64,000 nucleotides of DNA, from assembly GCA_013911975.1 (NCBI GenBank), contig JACESF010000009.1, forward strand, positions 25,406-89,405, in the 5' to 3' direction. Origin of the DNA: Hyphomicrobiales bacterium (GTDB lineage: Bacteria; Pseudomonadota; Alphaproteobacteria; Rhizobiales; Xanthobacteraceae). This document shows, one piece after another, positions 18,241 through 27,698 of this stretch (position 1 is the first letter of the stretch; every line of letters starts with the position of its first letter). The position numbers were made by a program, and so were the translations under genes. A model generated the notes under the pieces. The model was not told the origin of the DNA, did not search any database, and saw only the letters and a program-made list of their open reading frames with translations.

Positions 18241-21200
18241 CCGGCCAGACACCCAAAAGCGCGCTGCCCACCGGCCCGCTGCCCACCGGCCCTTTGGCCG
18301 AGGCCTCCCGCCGCCAGGGCGAGGCGTCCGCGCCCGGCCGTTCCGCCTGGGTGTCCGCCAATGCGGGCTCGGGCAAGACCCATGTTCTGGCCCAGCGGGT
18401 GATCCGCCTCATGCTGGCGGGCACGCCGCCGGGTCGCATCCTCTGCCTCACCTATACCAAGGCCGCCGCCGCCAACATGGCGAACCGGGTGCTCACCATC
18501 CTGGGGCGCTGGGTGGCGCTGGACGACGGCGCGCTGGATGCCGAATTGCTGCGCATGGAGGGCACCCCGCCCACCCGCGACGCACGGGAGCGGGCGCGCC
18601 GCCTGTTCGCCGCCGCGCTGGAGACGCCGGGCGGCCTGAAGATCCAGACCATCCATGCCTTCTGCGGCGGCCTGCTGCATCGCTTCCCGTTCGAGGCGGG
18701 CGTGGCGGCGGGCTTTCGCGAACTGGACGAGGCCGGGCGCCTTGACCTCATGGCCCGCATCCGCGCCGACCTTGTGGTGGAGGCGGCGCAGGCGCCGAAC
18801 GGAACCCTCGGCCGGGCGCTGGCGCGCCTCATGGAGGAGAAGAGCGACGCGGGCGTCGATGCGCTGCTGGAGGCCGCCATCGCTCTGCGCGCCGAGATAT
18901 TGCCCCTGGCCGAGGACGAGGCGGACGCCCGCGCGCGTCTGGCCCGCGTGCTGGGGCTGGAGCGGGGTGAGGATCGCGCCAGCGTGGAGGCGCGCATCCT
19001 CGCGGGCGGCCCCCTGCCGCGCGCCCGCTGGAGCGAGGCGGCGGATCTCCTGCTGTCGGGGACGGTATCCGACCAGAAGCTGGGCGCGTCGCTCGTGGAG
19101 GCGGCGGAGGCCGTCGACCGGCGCGAGGCGCTGGCGGCCTATCTCTCCGTCTTCCTCACGGACAAGGGGGAGCCGCGCAAGTCGATCGCCACCAAGGGGC
19201 TGCGTGCCCGCGCGCCGGACCTCACGGAGCGCCTCGACGAGGAGAAGGAGCATGTGGCGCGCCTCGTGGAGACGTTGCGCGCCTGCGTGATCCTGGAGCG
19301 CAGCGTCGCCGCCCTGACCCTCGCGGCCGCCTGCGCCACCCGCTACGAGGCGGCCAAGGCGGAGCGGGGCCTCTTGGATTTCGACGACCTCATCGCCCGC
19401 ACCGCCGCGCTGCTGAACCGCGTTCCCGCCTCCTTCGTGCACCTGAAGCTGGACCGGGGCATCGACCACGTGCTGGTGGACGAGGCGCAGGACACCAGCC
19501 CTGCCCAGTGGGACGTGGTGCAGGGGCTCGTGGCGGATTTCTTCGCCGGGGAGGGCGCGCGGGGCGCGCTCTCGCGCACCCTGTTCGTGGTGGGCGACGA
19601 GAAGCAGTCCATCTTCTCCTTCCAGGGCGCGGACCCACGCGCCTTCGGGGCCATGCACGGCCGGGTCGCCCGCGCGGCCGGGGAACAGGCGTTCCGGGAC
19701 GTGACGCTGCCCCATTCCTTCCGCTCCGCCCCCGGCGTGCTGGAGGCGGTGGACCGGGTCTTCACCTCCACCGACGCCCATGCCGGGCTGGTGGCCGAGG
19801 GGCCGCCCCCGCCCCATGCGGCGATCCGCGCCGACGCGCCCGCCCTCATCGAAATCTGGCCCACCACGACGCCCACGCCGCGCCCCAAGCTGGACGACTG
19901 GCGCCGTCCGCTGGACGAGGTGCCGGTGGACGACCCGGTGAACATCCTCGCCCGGCGCATCGCCGCCTTCGTGCAATGGGGCATCCGCGAGCGCCTCGCC
20001 ATCCCCTCGCGGGGCGGCCGGCCCATGCAGGCGCGGGACGTGATGGTTCTGGTGCGCCGCCGGGGCAAGCTGTTCGAGGCCGTCATCCGCGCCCTGAAGG
20101 GGGCGAGCGGCGTGGAGGTGGCAGGTGCCGACCGCCTCGTGGTGGCGGACCACATCGCCGCCCTCGACCTGATGGCGCTGGGCGACGCGCTGCTCTCGCC
20201 GGATGACGACCTGTCGCTCGCCGCCATGCTCAAGAGCCCCCTGTTCGGCCTCACCGACGACGACCTCCTCGCCCTCTGCCCCGGCCGGGAGGGGCGGCTG
20301 CGGGCGGCGCTGGCGCGCGAGCCGCGCTTCGCGGGCATCGTGGAGACGCTGGCGCGCTGGGAGGTGGAGGCCCGCGCGCTGCGCCCGTTCGACTTCTACG
20401 CCCGCGTCCTCGGCCGCGACGGTGGCCGCCGGGCCGTCCTCGCCCGGCTGGGCGCCGAGGCGGGCGACGTGCTGGACGAGTTTATGGCCCTGGCGCGCAG
20501 CTATGAGGCGGGCGAGCCCGCGAGCCTGCCGGGCTTCCTCGCCTTTCTGCGCCGGGGCGGCGCGGAGACCAAGCGCGACATGGAGAGCGGCCGCGACGAG
20601 GTGCGGGTGATGACCGTGCACGGCGCCAAGGGCCTGGAGGCGCCCATCGTGATCCTGGCGGACACGGTGGATGCCCCGCGCCCCCGCCTGCCGGGCGGGC
20701 TGCTCGCGGTGCCTGACACGGACGGCGCCCTGGTCCCCGTTTTGGCGGGCCGCAAGGAGGAGGACCCGCCCGCTCTGGCGCAGGCGCGCGCCGCGGCGGC
20801 GGCCCGCGAGGCCGAGGAATATCGCCGCCTGCTCTATGTGGCGCTGACCCGCGCGGAGGATGCCCTGGTCATCTGCGGCGCCGAGACGCGCCTCGCCGGT
20901 GCCGACAAGCCCCACGCGCGGGCCGAGGGGTGCTGGTACGACCTCGTCAACGACGCGCTGGCCGGGGAGGCGACGACGGTGGAGACGGGCTATGCGGAAG
21001 GGCCGGTCCTGCGCTGGCGCCGGGCGGAGCCGTTCGCCACAAGCGCCGTGCCGCCCGCGCCCGCTCTGGCTTCGGCGTCCGGGATCCTGTCGCTGGGGGC
21101 GATCCATGTTCCCGAGCCCCGGCAGCGGCTGCGCCCCTCCCGGGCGCCTGGGGGCGGCATTCCCGGCGAGGCCCGGCCCCCCTCGAACTTCGCCACTGCG

Positions 21201-21755
21201 GGCCGTGCCGACCCGGATTTGCCGCCGGCGGTGAGGGGCGACCTGATCCACCGGCTCCTGGCGGGCCTGCCGGACCTGCCGCCCGCCGACCGGGCGGCGG
21301 CGGGCCTGCGGCTTCTGCGGCAGGCCGCGCCGGGGCTTTCGGACGCGCACGAACAGGCGCTGCTGCGGGAGGCGCTGGACGTGGTGGCCCATCCCGCCCT
21401 CGCGCCGCTGTTCGCGCCGGGCAGCCGGGCGGAAGTGCCCGTCGCCGCGATGTGGCAGGGTGCGGACGGGCGGTCCGTGGAGGTGTCGGGGCGCATGGAC
21501 CGCATCGCCCGCCTGCCGGACCGCCTGCTCATCGCCGACTTCAAGACCGATCGCGTGCCCCCGGTATCGGGGGGTGGGGCGGCGCGGGCCCATGAACTTC
21601 AGCTCGGCCTTTATGCGGCGGCGCTTCGTCGCGCCTTCCCGGGACTCAGCATCTCGGCACTTCTGGTGTATACGAAGGGTCCAATAATACTAGAAATCGA
21701 GGCGTCGCGCCTTAAGGCCGCGGCGGCGGAGAGCGAAGCCGGCTCCCTGCCCTGA
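18237..21755 (+). CDS. addA: Double-strand break repair helicase AddA
   Basis: UvrD-like superfamily 1 ATPase/helicase and nuclease subunit of AddAB; 1172 residues. Walker A ANAGSGKTHVLAQR lies near residues 41-54, the Walker B motif VDEAQDTSPAQW near 414-425, and later helicase motifs include TVHGAKGLEAPIVIL and RRLLYVALTRAED. A second PD-(D/E)XK nuclease sits at the C-terminus (GRMDRIARL...IADFKTDR, Asp1101). ATG 18237 overlaps the addB stop and is preferred to 18204. The trxA gene follows after 96 bp. Confidence 0.95.
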   Translation: MTGQTPKSALPTGPLPTGPLAEASRRQGEASAPGRSAWVSANAGSGKTHVLAQRVIRLMLAGTPPGRILCLTYTKAAAANMANRVLTILGRWVALDDGALDAELLRMEGTPPTRDARERARRLFAAALETPGGLKIQTIHAFCGGLLHRFPFEAGVAAGFRELDEAGRLDLMARIRADLVVEAAQAPNGTLGRALARLMEEKSDAGVDALLEAAIALRAEILPLAEDEADARARLARVLGLERGEDRASVEARILAGGPLPRARWSEAADLLLSGTVSDQKLGASLVEAAEAVDRREALAAYLSVFLTDKGEPRKSIATKGLRARAPDLTERLDEEKEHVARLVETLRACVILERSVAALTLAAACATRYEAAKAERGLLDFDDLIARTAALLNRVPASFVHLKLDRGIDHVLVDEAQDTSPAQWDVVQGLVADFFAGEGARGALSRTLFVVGDEKQSIFSFQGADPRAFGAMHGRVARAAGEQAFRDVTLPHSFRSAPGVLEAVDRVFTSTDAHAGLVAEGPPPPHAAIRADAPALIEIWPTTTPTPRPKLDDWRRPLDEVPVDDPVNILARRIAAFVQWGIRERLAIPSRGGRPMQARDVMVLVRRRGKLFEAVIRALKGASGVEVAGADRLVVADHIAALDLMALGDALLSPDDDLSLAAMLKSPLFGLTDDDLLALCPGREGRLRAALAREPRFAGIVETLARWEVEARALRPFDFYARVLGRDGGRRAVLARLGAEAGDVLDEFMALARSYEAGEPASLPGFLAFLRRGGAETKRDMESGRDEVRVMTVHGAKGLEAPIVILADTVDAPRPRLPGGLLAVPDTDGALVPVLAGRKEEDPPALAQARAAAAAREAEEYRRLLYVALTRAEDALVICGAETRLAGADKPHARAEGCWYDLVNDALAGEATTVETGYAEGPVLRWRRAEPFATSAVPPAPALASASGILSLGAIHVPEPRQRLRPSRAPGGGIPGEARPPSNFATAGRADPDLPPAVRGDLIHRLLAGLPDLPPADRAAAGLRLLRQAAPGLSDAHEQALLREALDVVAHPALAPLFAPGSRAEVPVAAMWQGADGRSVEVSGRMDRIARLPDRLLIADFKTDRVPPVSGGGAARAHELQLGLYAAALRRAFPGLSISALLVYTKGPIILEIEASRLKAAAAESEAGSLP

Positions 21756-21851
21756 TGGCGGTCACGAGGTCGCGACTTCGCCTTGACGCATAGGGGAGGG
21801 GCTACCTAGGTTGGGAGGAACGTTGTTCCGCGTTCGCCCGAGAGGTGTCCC

Positions 21852-22172
21852 ATGTCTGTTGAAAAAGTGTCCGATCAGTCCTTCGAGCAGGACGTCCTGA
21901 AGTCGGGCGCTCCGGTTGTGGTCGATTTCTGGGCCGAGTGGTGCGGCCCATGCCGCATGGTGGCGCCCATCCTCGACGAGGTGTCGGGCGAGCTGGGCGA
22001 AAAGATCAAGATCGTGAAGCTCAACGTGGACGAGAACCCGGAAACGGCTTCCAAGTACGGGATCATGTCCATTCCCACGCTGCTCCTGTTCAAGGATGGG
22101 AAGATCGCCTCGCGCCAGGTGGGCGCGGCACCGAAGGCGAAGCTCGTCCAATGGATCAACGGAGCCATCTGA
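21852..22172 (+). CDS. trxA: Thioredoxin
   Basis: A 106-residue thioredoxin with the canonical redox site WAEWCGPCR (Cys31, Cys34) and the cis-proline loop IPTLLLFKDG. It is the general cytosolic disulfide reductant fed by thioredoxin reductase. No signal peptide. The ATG follows AGAGGTGTCCC. A TTGACG at 21783-21788 may be a -35 box for its own promoter, but no good -10 follows. The addA-trxA order is common in this group. A strong terminator follows. Confidence 0.96.
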   Translation: MSVEKVSDQSFEQDVLKSGAPVVVDFWAEWCGPCRMVAPILDEVSGELGEKIKIVKLNVDENPETASKYGIMSIPTLLLFKDGKIASRQVGAAPKAKLVQWINGAI

Positions 22173-22191
22173 GGCGCAAGCCGAACTGAGC

Positions 22192-22217
22192 GAGGCGGGC
22201 AGGGGCCCGCCTCTTTC
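22192..22217 (+). terminator. Intrinsic terminator after trxA
   Basis: Perfect nine-base arms GAGGCGGGC/GCCCGCCTC with a 4-base loop, starting 19 bp after the trxA stop and followed by TTTCATTT. Confidence 0.8.
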
Positions 22218-22417
22218 ATTTGCCGGGGGGCAATCGTGAACTGTTTCCGCCATGCGTGCCGGGGGGCGACGCAGCGATGACCGAGCCGCACCAGCCTGCG
22301 CCCGCGGGGGGAACGCCGCCCGGCCCGACTCCTCCTTCGACTCCGGCGCCAGCCCGGCGCAAGCCTTTGCCGTATCGTATTCTCAGCATCTGCGCTCGGG
22401 GGCGAGGAGCCGGGACT

Positions 22418-24055
22418 ATGACACTGGCGAACGAGGAACTCAGTGAAGCATGGGGGGATTTGTCCACGCCCACCATGCGGATGCTGAGCGGCCGGACCGG
22501 AGCCTCGCGCCTTCTGGTGCGCGGCGCCTATGTGCCGGTGCTCACCGGCCTGATCATCGCCGCCGTGCTTTGTATCCAAGGATACATGCTCTGGCAGTCC
22601 CGCCAGGAGGCGTGGAACCGCGCGCTTCATACCGGCGAGAACATTGCCCGCACGCTTTCGGACTCCATCGCCAAGAACCTGGAAGTGGTGGAGGTGAACG
22701 TCACCGGCGCGCAGAGCGTGCTGGAGAGCGGCGACTTCGATAGCCTGCCCCAGCGCCAGCGCGACCTCATCCTGTTCGACCGGACGGTTCCCGCGGACCT
22801 GCTCAACGTCATGCTGGTCATCTCGCGCAAGGGCGAGGTGATGCTGGAACTGGGCGGCCTCGCGCCTTCGCCGGTCAATCTCGCGGACCGTGATTATTTC
22901 CTGGTCCATATGCGCCGCAACGTGGGCACCTATCTGAGCCAGCCCTTCCGCAGCCGGTACCGCAGCGGCGACCCCACGGTCGCCATGAGCCGCAGGGTCA
23001 ACGGCGAGGACGGCGCGTTCAACGGCGTGGTCATGGCGGGCGTGCGCCTCGCCTATTTCCGCTCGCTGCTGGAGAATGTGCGCCTCGGGCCGGATAGCTC
23101 CATCTCGCTCCTGAGCACCACCGGCACGGTGCTCATGCGCTCCCCCTCCACGGACGGGGAGGGCAATGTGGGAACCGAGGTGCAGCATGGTGGCGCCCTC
23201 GACCGCATGCTGGCCTATTCCGAGCCGTTCGTGGACCAGGGCCTGCTGGACGGGCAGGAGCGGCTCTATGTCTACCAGCGGGTGGCGGGCTTTCCGCTGA
23301 TCCTCGCCGTGGGCCTCGCCACGGCCGATGTCTATGCGGAGTGGAACCGGCAGGCCCTGACCTTCGGGTCGCTGAGCATCGCCTTCTGCGTGGCCCTGGC
23401 CTTCCTGGTGCGCGGCCTGCAGCGCGGCCTGATCCGCAGCACGGAGATGGAGGAGCTTCTGAAGAAGATGTCCCTCACCGACGTGCTCACCGGCCTGCCC
23501 AACCGCCGCGCCTTCGACGACCGCCTGGATTCAGAAGTGCGCCGCATGGCCCGCGAGGGCCGTCCCATGGCGCTGCTGCTGGTGGACGTGGATCATTTCA
23601 AGACCGTCAACGACACCTACGGCCACCTGAACGGCGACCGGCTGCTGCGCATGCTCGGCCGCCAGATCCAGCGTTCCGTGGGCCGGCCGGGCGACGTGGC
23701 GGCGCGCTTCGGCGGCGAGGAGTTCGCGGTCCTGCTCCCCGACACGGACATGAAGGGCGCGCGCTACATCGCCGAGCGCATCCGTTCGGACGTGGAACGC
23801 TGTTCCATGACGCTGGAGAGCGGCCAGCGCCTCTCGGCCACCGTCAGCATCGGCATCGTCAGCTCCGAGCCGTCGGGCCGCGATGCGCCCCAGTCCCTGG
23901 TGAAGCTTGCCGACGAGGCCCTGTACGAAGCCAAGGCCAAGGGCCGCAATGCCGTGGTGTGGCGGGACGTCTCCGCCGCTGCCGCGTCGGTCCCGCCCGC
24001 CGCAGCCCTGACCCTGCCCCAGACGCCACCCTCCCAGGCGCCTTCGGCGGCCTGA
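22418..24055 (+). CDS. Membrane-anchored diguanylate cyclase (periplasmic sensor + GGDEF)
   Basis: Makes cyclic di-GMP from two GTP. ATG 22418 has GAGGAG 9 bases upstream; the frame stays open back to 22220 but that part is Pro-rich and has no comparable ribosome site. The 545-residue product has a membrane segment at about 39-58, a Cache-like periplasmic sensing region of about 250 residues, a second membrane segment at about 313-332, and a GGDEF domain. The active-site loop is GGEEF (432-436), so catalysis is expected, and RPGD five residues upstream is the RxxD inhibitory site for product feedback. There is no EAL domain. The C-terminal tail is Ala/Pro-rich. It is a single gene between terminators; the signal is unknown. 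Confidence 0.92.
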   Translation: MTLANEELSEAWGDLSTPTMRMLSGRTGASRLLVRGAYVPVLTGLIIAAVLCIQGYMLWQSRQEAWNRALHTGENIARTLSDSIAKNLEVVEVNVTGAQSVLESGDFDSLPQRQRDLILFDRTVPADLLNVMLVISRKGEVMLELGGLAPSPVNLADRDYFLVHMRRNVGTYLSQPFRSRYRSGDPTVAMSRRVNGEDGAFNGVVMAGVRLAYFRSLLENVRLGPDSSISLLSTTGTVLMRSPSTDGEGNVGTEVQHGGALDRMLAYSEPFVDQGLLDGQERLYVYQRVAGFPLILAVGLATADVYAEWNRQALTFGSLSIAFCVALAFLVRGLQRGLIRSTEMEELLKKMSLTDVLTGLPNRRAFDDRLDSEVRRMAREGRPMALLLVDVDHFKTVNDTYGHLNGDRLLRMLGRQIQRSVGRPGDVAARFGGEEFAVLLPDTDMKGARYIAERIRSDVERCSMTLESGQRLSATVSIGIVSSEPSGRDAPQSLVKLADEALYEAKAKGRNAVVWRDVSAAAASVPPAAALTLPQTPPSQAPSAA

Positions 24056-24200
24056 TGCGCTGACCCGCCCGGCCCGGGACGGGACCGGCGCGGAGCGTGG
24101 AGCCGGGCGCGGCATGGCGCGCGCGCCGTCAAGGCAGCATGGGCCGCGCTGTCTTCTCTCTCATGTTGGACTGCCGGCGTGCTCCGCCGCGGGCCGCGCG

Positions 24201-25049
24201 TCACTCCTCGTCCAGCGTCTCGTGGACCGGCGCCCAGAACAGGATGCGGGCGCGGGCGAAGGCGACGGAGCGCTGGAGCGCGATGCCCATGAAGGCCAGG
24301 AGAACCAGGGCCGCCAGGGAGCCGGCGATGTCCAGCGCGGCGTTGCGGCTGAGAATCAGCACACCGAGCCCCGAATTGCCGCCCACGAACTCGCCCACCA
24401 CGGCGCCGAGGATGGAATAGACCGCCGCCATCTCCAGCCCGGCGAACACATAGGGCAGGGCGCCGGGGAATTTCACGAGGCGGAACGTGGTCCAGCGGCT
24501 GGCCTTCAGGCTGGCCATCAGCTCCACCCGGTCCTTCTCCACGCTGGCAAAGCCCGCCGCCGTGTTGATGAGAAGGGGGAAGAAGGTGAGCAGCACGCCC
24601 AGCAGGATCTTGGATTCGATGCCGAACCCGAACCACACCACGAACAGCGGCGCCAGCGCCACCTTGGGCACGCTCTGGAGACCGATGACGTAAGGCAGGA
24701 TCAGCCGCCGCACGCCCTTGAACTCCACCACCAGCGCGCCCGCCACGATGCCCAGCAGGCTGCCGAGCACGAAGGAGGACAGCGCCTCCACCAGCGTCGT
24801 GAAGATGTTCACGTAATATTGGGACGGCGACAGGAAGGGCGGGGCGAAGCCGCGCACCAGCGCCATGAAGATCTGGGAGGGCTGGGGGAACACATAGTCC
24901 GGCACCTGGAACCAGCGCAGTGCGTATTCCAGCGCGACCACCAGGATGGCGAAGGAGATGAGGCCGAGATGCCGGTCCACGAGCCGCCGCAGCGAGAAGG
25001 CGGGGCGGGCCGTGTGCCCCTCGCCCCGGGCATGGGTGTCAATCGACAT
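24201..25049 (-). CDS. NitT/TauT-family ABC transporter permease (system 1)
   Basis: Inner-membrane permease of the SsuC/TauC type, 282 residues with about six membrane helices. The EAA-like cytoplasmic loop near the C-terminus (ASLKASRWTTFRLVKFPGALPYVFAGL) contacts the ATPase. ATG 25049 has AAAGGA 8 bases upstream; a GTG at 25067 is less likely. It overlaps the ATPase stop by 11 bases. It is the last gene of a leftward operon (cupin, FAH enzyme, ATPase, permease) that lacks a binding protein; the most likely partner is encoded at 30458-31588, linked by a shared operator. The substrate is unknown; the family carries sulfonates, nitrate, pyrimidine precursors and other small organics. Confidence 0.92.
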   Translation of the reverse strand: MSIDTHARGEGHTARPAFSLRRLVDRHLGLISFAILVVALEYALRWFQVPDYVFPQPSQIFMALVRGFAPPFLSPSQYYVNIFTTLVEALSSFVLGSLLGIVAGALVVEFKGVRRLILPYVIGLQSVPKVALAPLFVVWFGFGIESKILLGVLLTFFPLLINTAAGFASVEKDRVELMASLKASRWTTFRLVKFPGALPYVFAGLEMAAVYSILGAVVGEFVGGNSGLGVLILSRNAALDIAGSLAALVLLAFMGIALQRSVAFARARILFWAPVHETLDEE

Positions 25050-25902
25050 GGGGACGGTCCTTTGCACCGATGCCGAACAGGCCGCGGATGTGCCGCACGG
25101 TCTCCGCGAAAGCGGGTTCCGACATGGTGTCGAGGTCGCGCGGGCGCGGCAGGTCGACCGCGATTTCCTCCACGATCCGTCCCGGGCGCGGGCTCATGAC
25201 CAGAACCCGGTCGGCCAGGAAGACCGCCTCGGGAATGGAATGGGTGATGAGGAAGATGGTCTTCCCGCTCTCGCGCCAGATGCGCTGAAGCTCGAGATTC
25301 ATGGTGTCGCGCGTCATGGCGTCGAGCGCGCCGAACGGCTCGTCCATGAGCAGGATGGAGGGGTCGTGGAGCAGGGCGCGGGTAATGGAGCAGCGCTGCT
25401 GCATGCCGCCGGAAAGCTCGCCCGGATAGGACCCGGCGAACTGCTCCAGCCCCACCATCTTCAGGAGGTCGCGGGCCCGGGCCTCGGCCGCTTTCGCGTC
25501 GAGGCCCAGAACCTGCGCCGGCAGCATCGTATTCTGGAGGACCGTGCGCCAGGGCAGAAGCACGGGGGCCTGGAAGACGAGGCCGAGCCGGTTGGCCGCG
25601 TCGCTTGGCGGCCGCCCCCTGACCGCCACCGTGCCCACGGAATGCGGGACGATGCCGGCGAGGATCTTGAGGAGGGTGGACTTGCCGCATCCGGACGGAC
25701 CCACGATGCAGACGAACTCGCCCTCCTGAACGGTGAAGCTGATATCGTCGAGCGCCAGCACATGGCCTTCGCGCTTCGAGCGATAGGTCTTCGTCAGCCC
25801 CTTCACCTCGATGGTCGGGACGGACGGGGCTGTCGCGGCCCGCGCGGCGGAACCGCTCTCGGGCCTGTCGGGGAGGCGCGCTACGGCGTCTCGCGCATGC
25901 AT
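25039..25902 (-). CDS. NitT/TauT-family ABC transporter ATP-binding protein (system 1)
   Basis: A 287-residue ABC ATPase. Walker A is GPSGCGKST, the Q-loop is LVFQAPVLLPW, the signature is LSGGMQQR, Walker B is ILLMDEPFGALD and the switch histidine is in LITHS. The segment after Walker B and the end MSPRPGRIVEEIAVDLPRPRD are typical of SsuB/TauB-like subunits. About 30 Ala/Arg-rich residues precede the domain. It lies 81 bp after the FAH gene and overlaps the permease gene. Confidence 0.94.
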   Translation of the reverse strand: MHARDAVARLPDRPESGSAARAATAPSVPTIEVKGLTKTYRSKREGHVLALDDISFTVQEGEFVCIVGPSGCGKSTLLKILAGIVPHSVGTVAVRGRPPSDAANRLGLVFQAPVLLPWRTVLQNTMLPAQVLGLDAKAAEARARDLLKMVGLEQFAGSYPGELSGGMQQRCSITRALLHDPSILLMDEPFGALDAMTRDTMNLELQRIWRESGKTIFLITHSIPEAVFLADRVLVMSPRPGRIVEEIAVDLPRPRDLDTMSEPAFAETVRHIRGLFGIGAKDRPHVD

Positions 25903-25983
25903 GGTTCCGAGTTCCCCTTTTTTATTTGGTACCCCGGCGCCGACCGAAGCCGGCGCCGCAGCAGAAACGTGGCAGCGGACCGC

Positions 25984-26865
25984 TCAGGCGACCGCGCGCA
26001 CGGTGTTGCGCAGGATGCCGACCCCTTCCACCTCGGCCTCGACCACATCCCCGTCCACGAGCCAGCGCTGGGGCGTCATGCCGAGCGCGACGCCCGCCGG
26101 CGTGCCGGTGGCGACGATGTCGCCGGGCTCCAGGGTGAGGCCCTGGGACAGGACGGAGACGATGGTGGCGACGTTGAACAGTAGGTCGGCGGTGCTGGAA
26201 TCCTGCCGGGTCTCGCCGTTGACCCGCAGCGTGACGCGCCGCCCGGAGGGATCGCCGAAGGCGTCGGCGGTGACGATCCAGGGGCCGATGGGGCAATAGG
26301 TGTCGAGGCCCTTGCCCTTGAACCATTGGTGGTGGCGCTTCTGGAGGTCGCGCGCGGTCACATCGTTGAGCACCGTGTAGCCGAACACGGCGGACATGGC
26401 CTCCTCCACCGGGATGTCCCGGCAGGTCTTGCCGATCACCAGGGCCAGTTCCACCTCATAGTCGAGCTGCTGCGTGAGGCGGGTATCGAGGCGGATGTCG
26501 CTGTCCGGGCCGGTCACGGCGGTGACGGGCTTGGAGAAGAATTCCGGCACCGTGGGGAAGACCAGAGGAACGCCGCGCGCGCGGGCGCCTTCCTCGATAT
26601 GGGCCTTGTAGTTGCGGCCCACGCAGAAGACGTTCTTGGCGGGCCGGGGAATGGGCGCCAGCAGGGTGAGGCCGGCCAGCGGCACCCACGCGTCCGCCGG
26701 GGCGGCATCCACCAGGGCGCGCAGCGCCGAGAGCGCGGCGTCGCCGCCCGTGATCACCGCCTGCATGCTGTCCGGGCCGCCGGCGGCGGCCACGTCCAGC
26801 AGCCGCTCGCCGTCCACGATGCCGAGCGCGGGGGCGCCGGACTTGGAGAAGGTCGCGAGGCGCAT
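25984..26865 (-). CDS. Fumarylacetoacetate hydrolase-family protein
   Basis: A 293-residue FAH-superfamily enzyme. The core has CVGRNYKAHIEE, the metal-binding segment QLDYEVELALVIGK, NDVTARDLQKRHHQWFKGKG and TGTPAGVALG. Members hydrolyse or decarboxylate acylpyruvates and 2-oxo-dicarboxylates in catabolic pathways (e.g. 2-keto-4-pentenoate hydratase, 5-oxopent-3-ene decarboxylase, acylpyruvase). The exact substrate cannot be read. It starts 2 bp after the cupin gene, so the two are tightly coupled in the system 1 operon and probably act on the same compound. Confidence 0.9.
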   Translation of the reverse strand: MRLATFSKSGAPALGIVDGERLLDVAAAGGPDSMQAVITGGDAALSALRALVDAAPADAWVPLAGLTLLAPIPRPAKNVFCVGRNYKAHIEEGARARGVPLVFPTVPEFFSKPVTAVTGPDSDIRLDTRLTQQLDYEVELALVIGKTCRDIPVEEAMSAVFGYTVLNDVTARDLQKRHHQWFKGKGLDTYCPIGPWIVTADAFGDPSGRRVTLRVNGETRQDSSTADLLFNVATIVSVLSQGLTLEPGDIVATGTPAGVALGMTPQRWLVDGDVVEAEVEGVGILRNTVRAVA

Positions 26866-26867
26866 GA

Positions 26868-27590
26868 TTATTCCTTCACCGTCGTGAAGGCGGCCGGGAT
26901 GTGGAATTCCAGGAAGCCGGCGGAGGTGATGCCGTCCGCGCAGCGCAGGGCATGGATGTCGCCGGCGCGGAACACCGTGGCATCGCCCGGCTTCACCACG
27001 ATTTCCTTGCCGTCCACCACGAAGGTGATGGCGCCTTCCAGCAGGACGAACATGCTTTCGGCGTCCGGATGGTGATGCAGCGGCGTGACCGTGTCGCGCT
27101 CATATTCCACGATCATGGCGTGGCCGCGCTGCGACTTGGAGGCTTCCTTGCTGACGATGTAGTAGCGCTTCTTCTTCTGCTCCGGCACCACCACCAGAGG
27201 CAGCTCGGCGCGCGGGCGGACCGCGACGCCGCCGGTGAAGCCGGAGAGGCCCGTCGTGGCGCCCTTCGGCGGGGCCAGAACGCGCAGCACCTGCGTCTCG
27301 CCGTCGAACACGTTGGCGACGGCGTAGAGGGTCTTCTCCTCGATGACGGCCGCCGCCTGGAACGGCAGGTCGCTGTCGGCGCCCTCCACGCTCAGGCGGG
27401 CCGCGCCGCGCACCACGAACAGATAGCAGTCGGACCCTTCGGGCGCCGTCTCCTCAAACACCGCCCCTGCGGCTAGAGTGAGGATCTCGGCCTCCATCCA
27501 CTGGGTCTGCCCCCCGGTCACCGAGGCGCGAACCACACCAGGACCCACGCTTTCACCCGGCAATTCGGTCAGCGTCACCACTCGTGCCAT
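26868..27590 (-). CDS. Bicupin protein, first gene of the leftward system 1 operon
   Basis: A 240-residue protein with two cupin folds. The C-terminal cupin has a complete metal site (TPLHHHPDAESMFVLLEG and, later, GDIHALR). The N-terminal cupin lacks the His cluster and looks degenerate. ATG 27590 follows GAGGGAG at spacing 7; a TTG two codons earlier is rejected. Bicupins include ureidoglycine aminohydrolases and dioxygenases, so an enzymatic role is plausible but unassigned. The promoter region is shared with the divergent TetR gene; a TTGACA (minus strand, 27672-27667) with CACAAT 16 bases on lies inside and next to the TetR-type operator. Confidence 0.85.
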   Translation of the reverse strand: MARVVTLTELPGESVGPGVVRASVTGGQTQWMEAEILTLAAGAVFEETAPEGSDCYLFVVRGAARLSVEGADSDLPFQAAAVIEEKTLYAVANVFDGETQVLRVLAPPKGATTGLSGFTGGVAVRPRAELPLVVVPEQKKKRYYIVSKEASKSQRGHAMIVEYERDTVTPLHHHPDAESMFVLLEGAITFVVDGKEIVVKPGDATVFRAGDIHALRCADGITSAGFLEFHIPAAFTTVKE

Positions 27591-27666
27591 GCGCAATCTC
27601 CCTCGCCAGCCCGCACCGTGCCTTTATCCAAGGCTGGCCTTCAAATTGTGCATGCCTTGAGGTAGA

Positions 27667-27687
27667 TGTCAAAACGGACGTTTGAAA
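27667..27687. promoter_or_regulatory. Operator site A, divergent cupin/TetR promoter
   Basis: Contains AAACGGACGTTTGA (27672-27685), the exact reverse complement of the 14-bp core TCAAACGTCCGTTT found in the palindrome at 30295-30332. It is an inverted repeat with one extra base. It overlaps a TTGACA on the minus strand that suits a -35 box for the cupin operon and lies just before the TetR coding region, so it could govern both directions. Confidence 0.65.
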
Positions 27688-27698
27688 TAGTTGCGCAC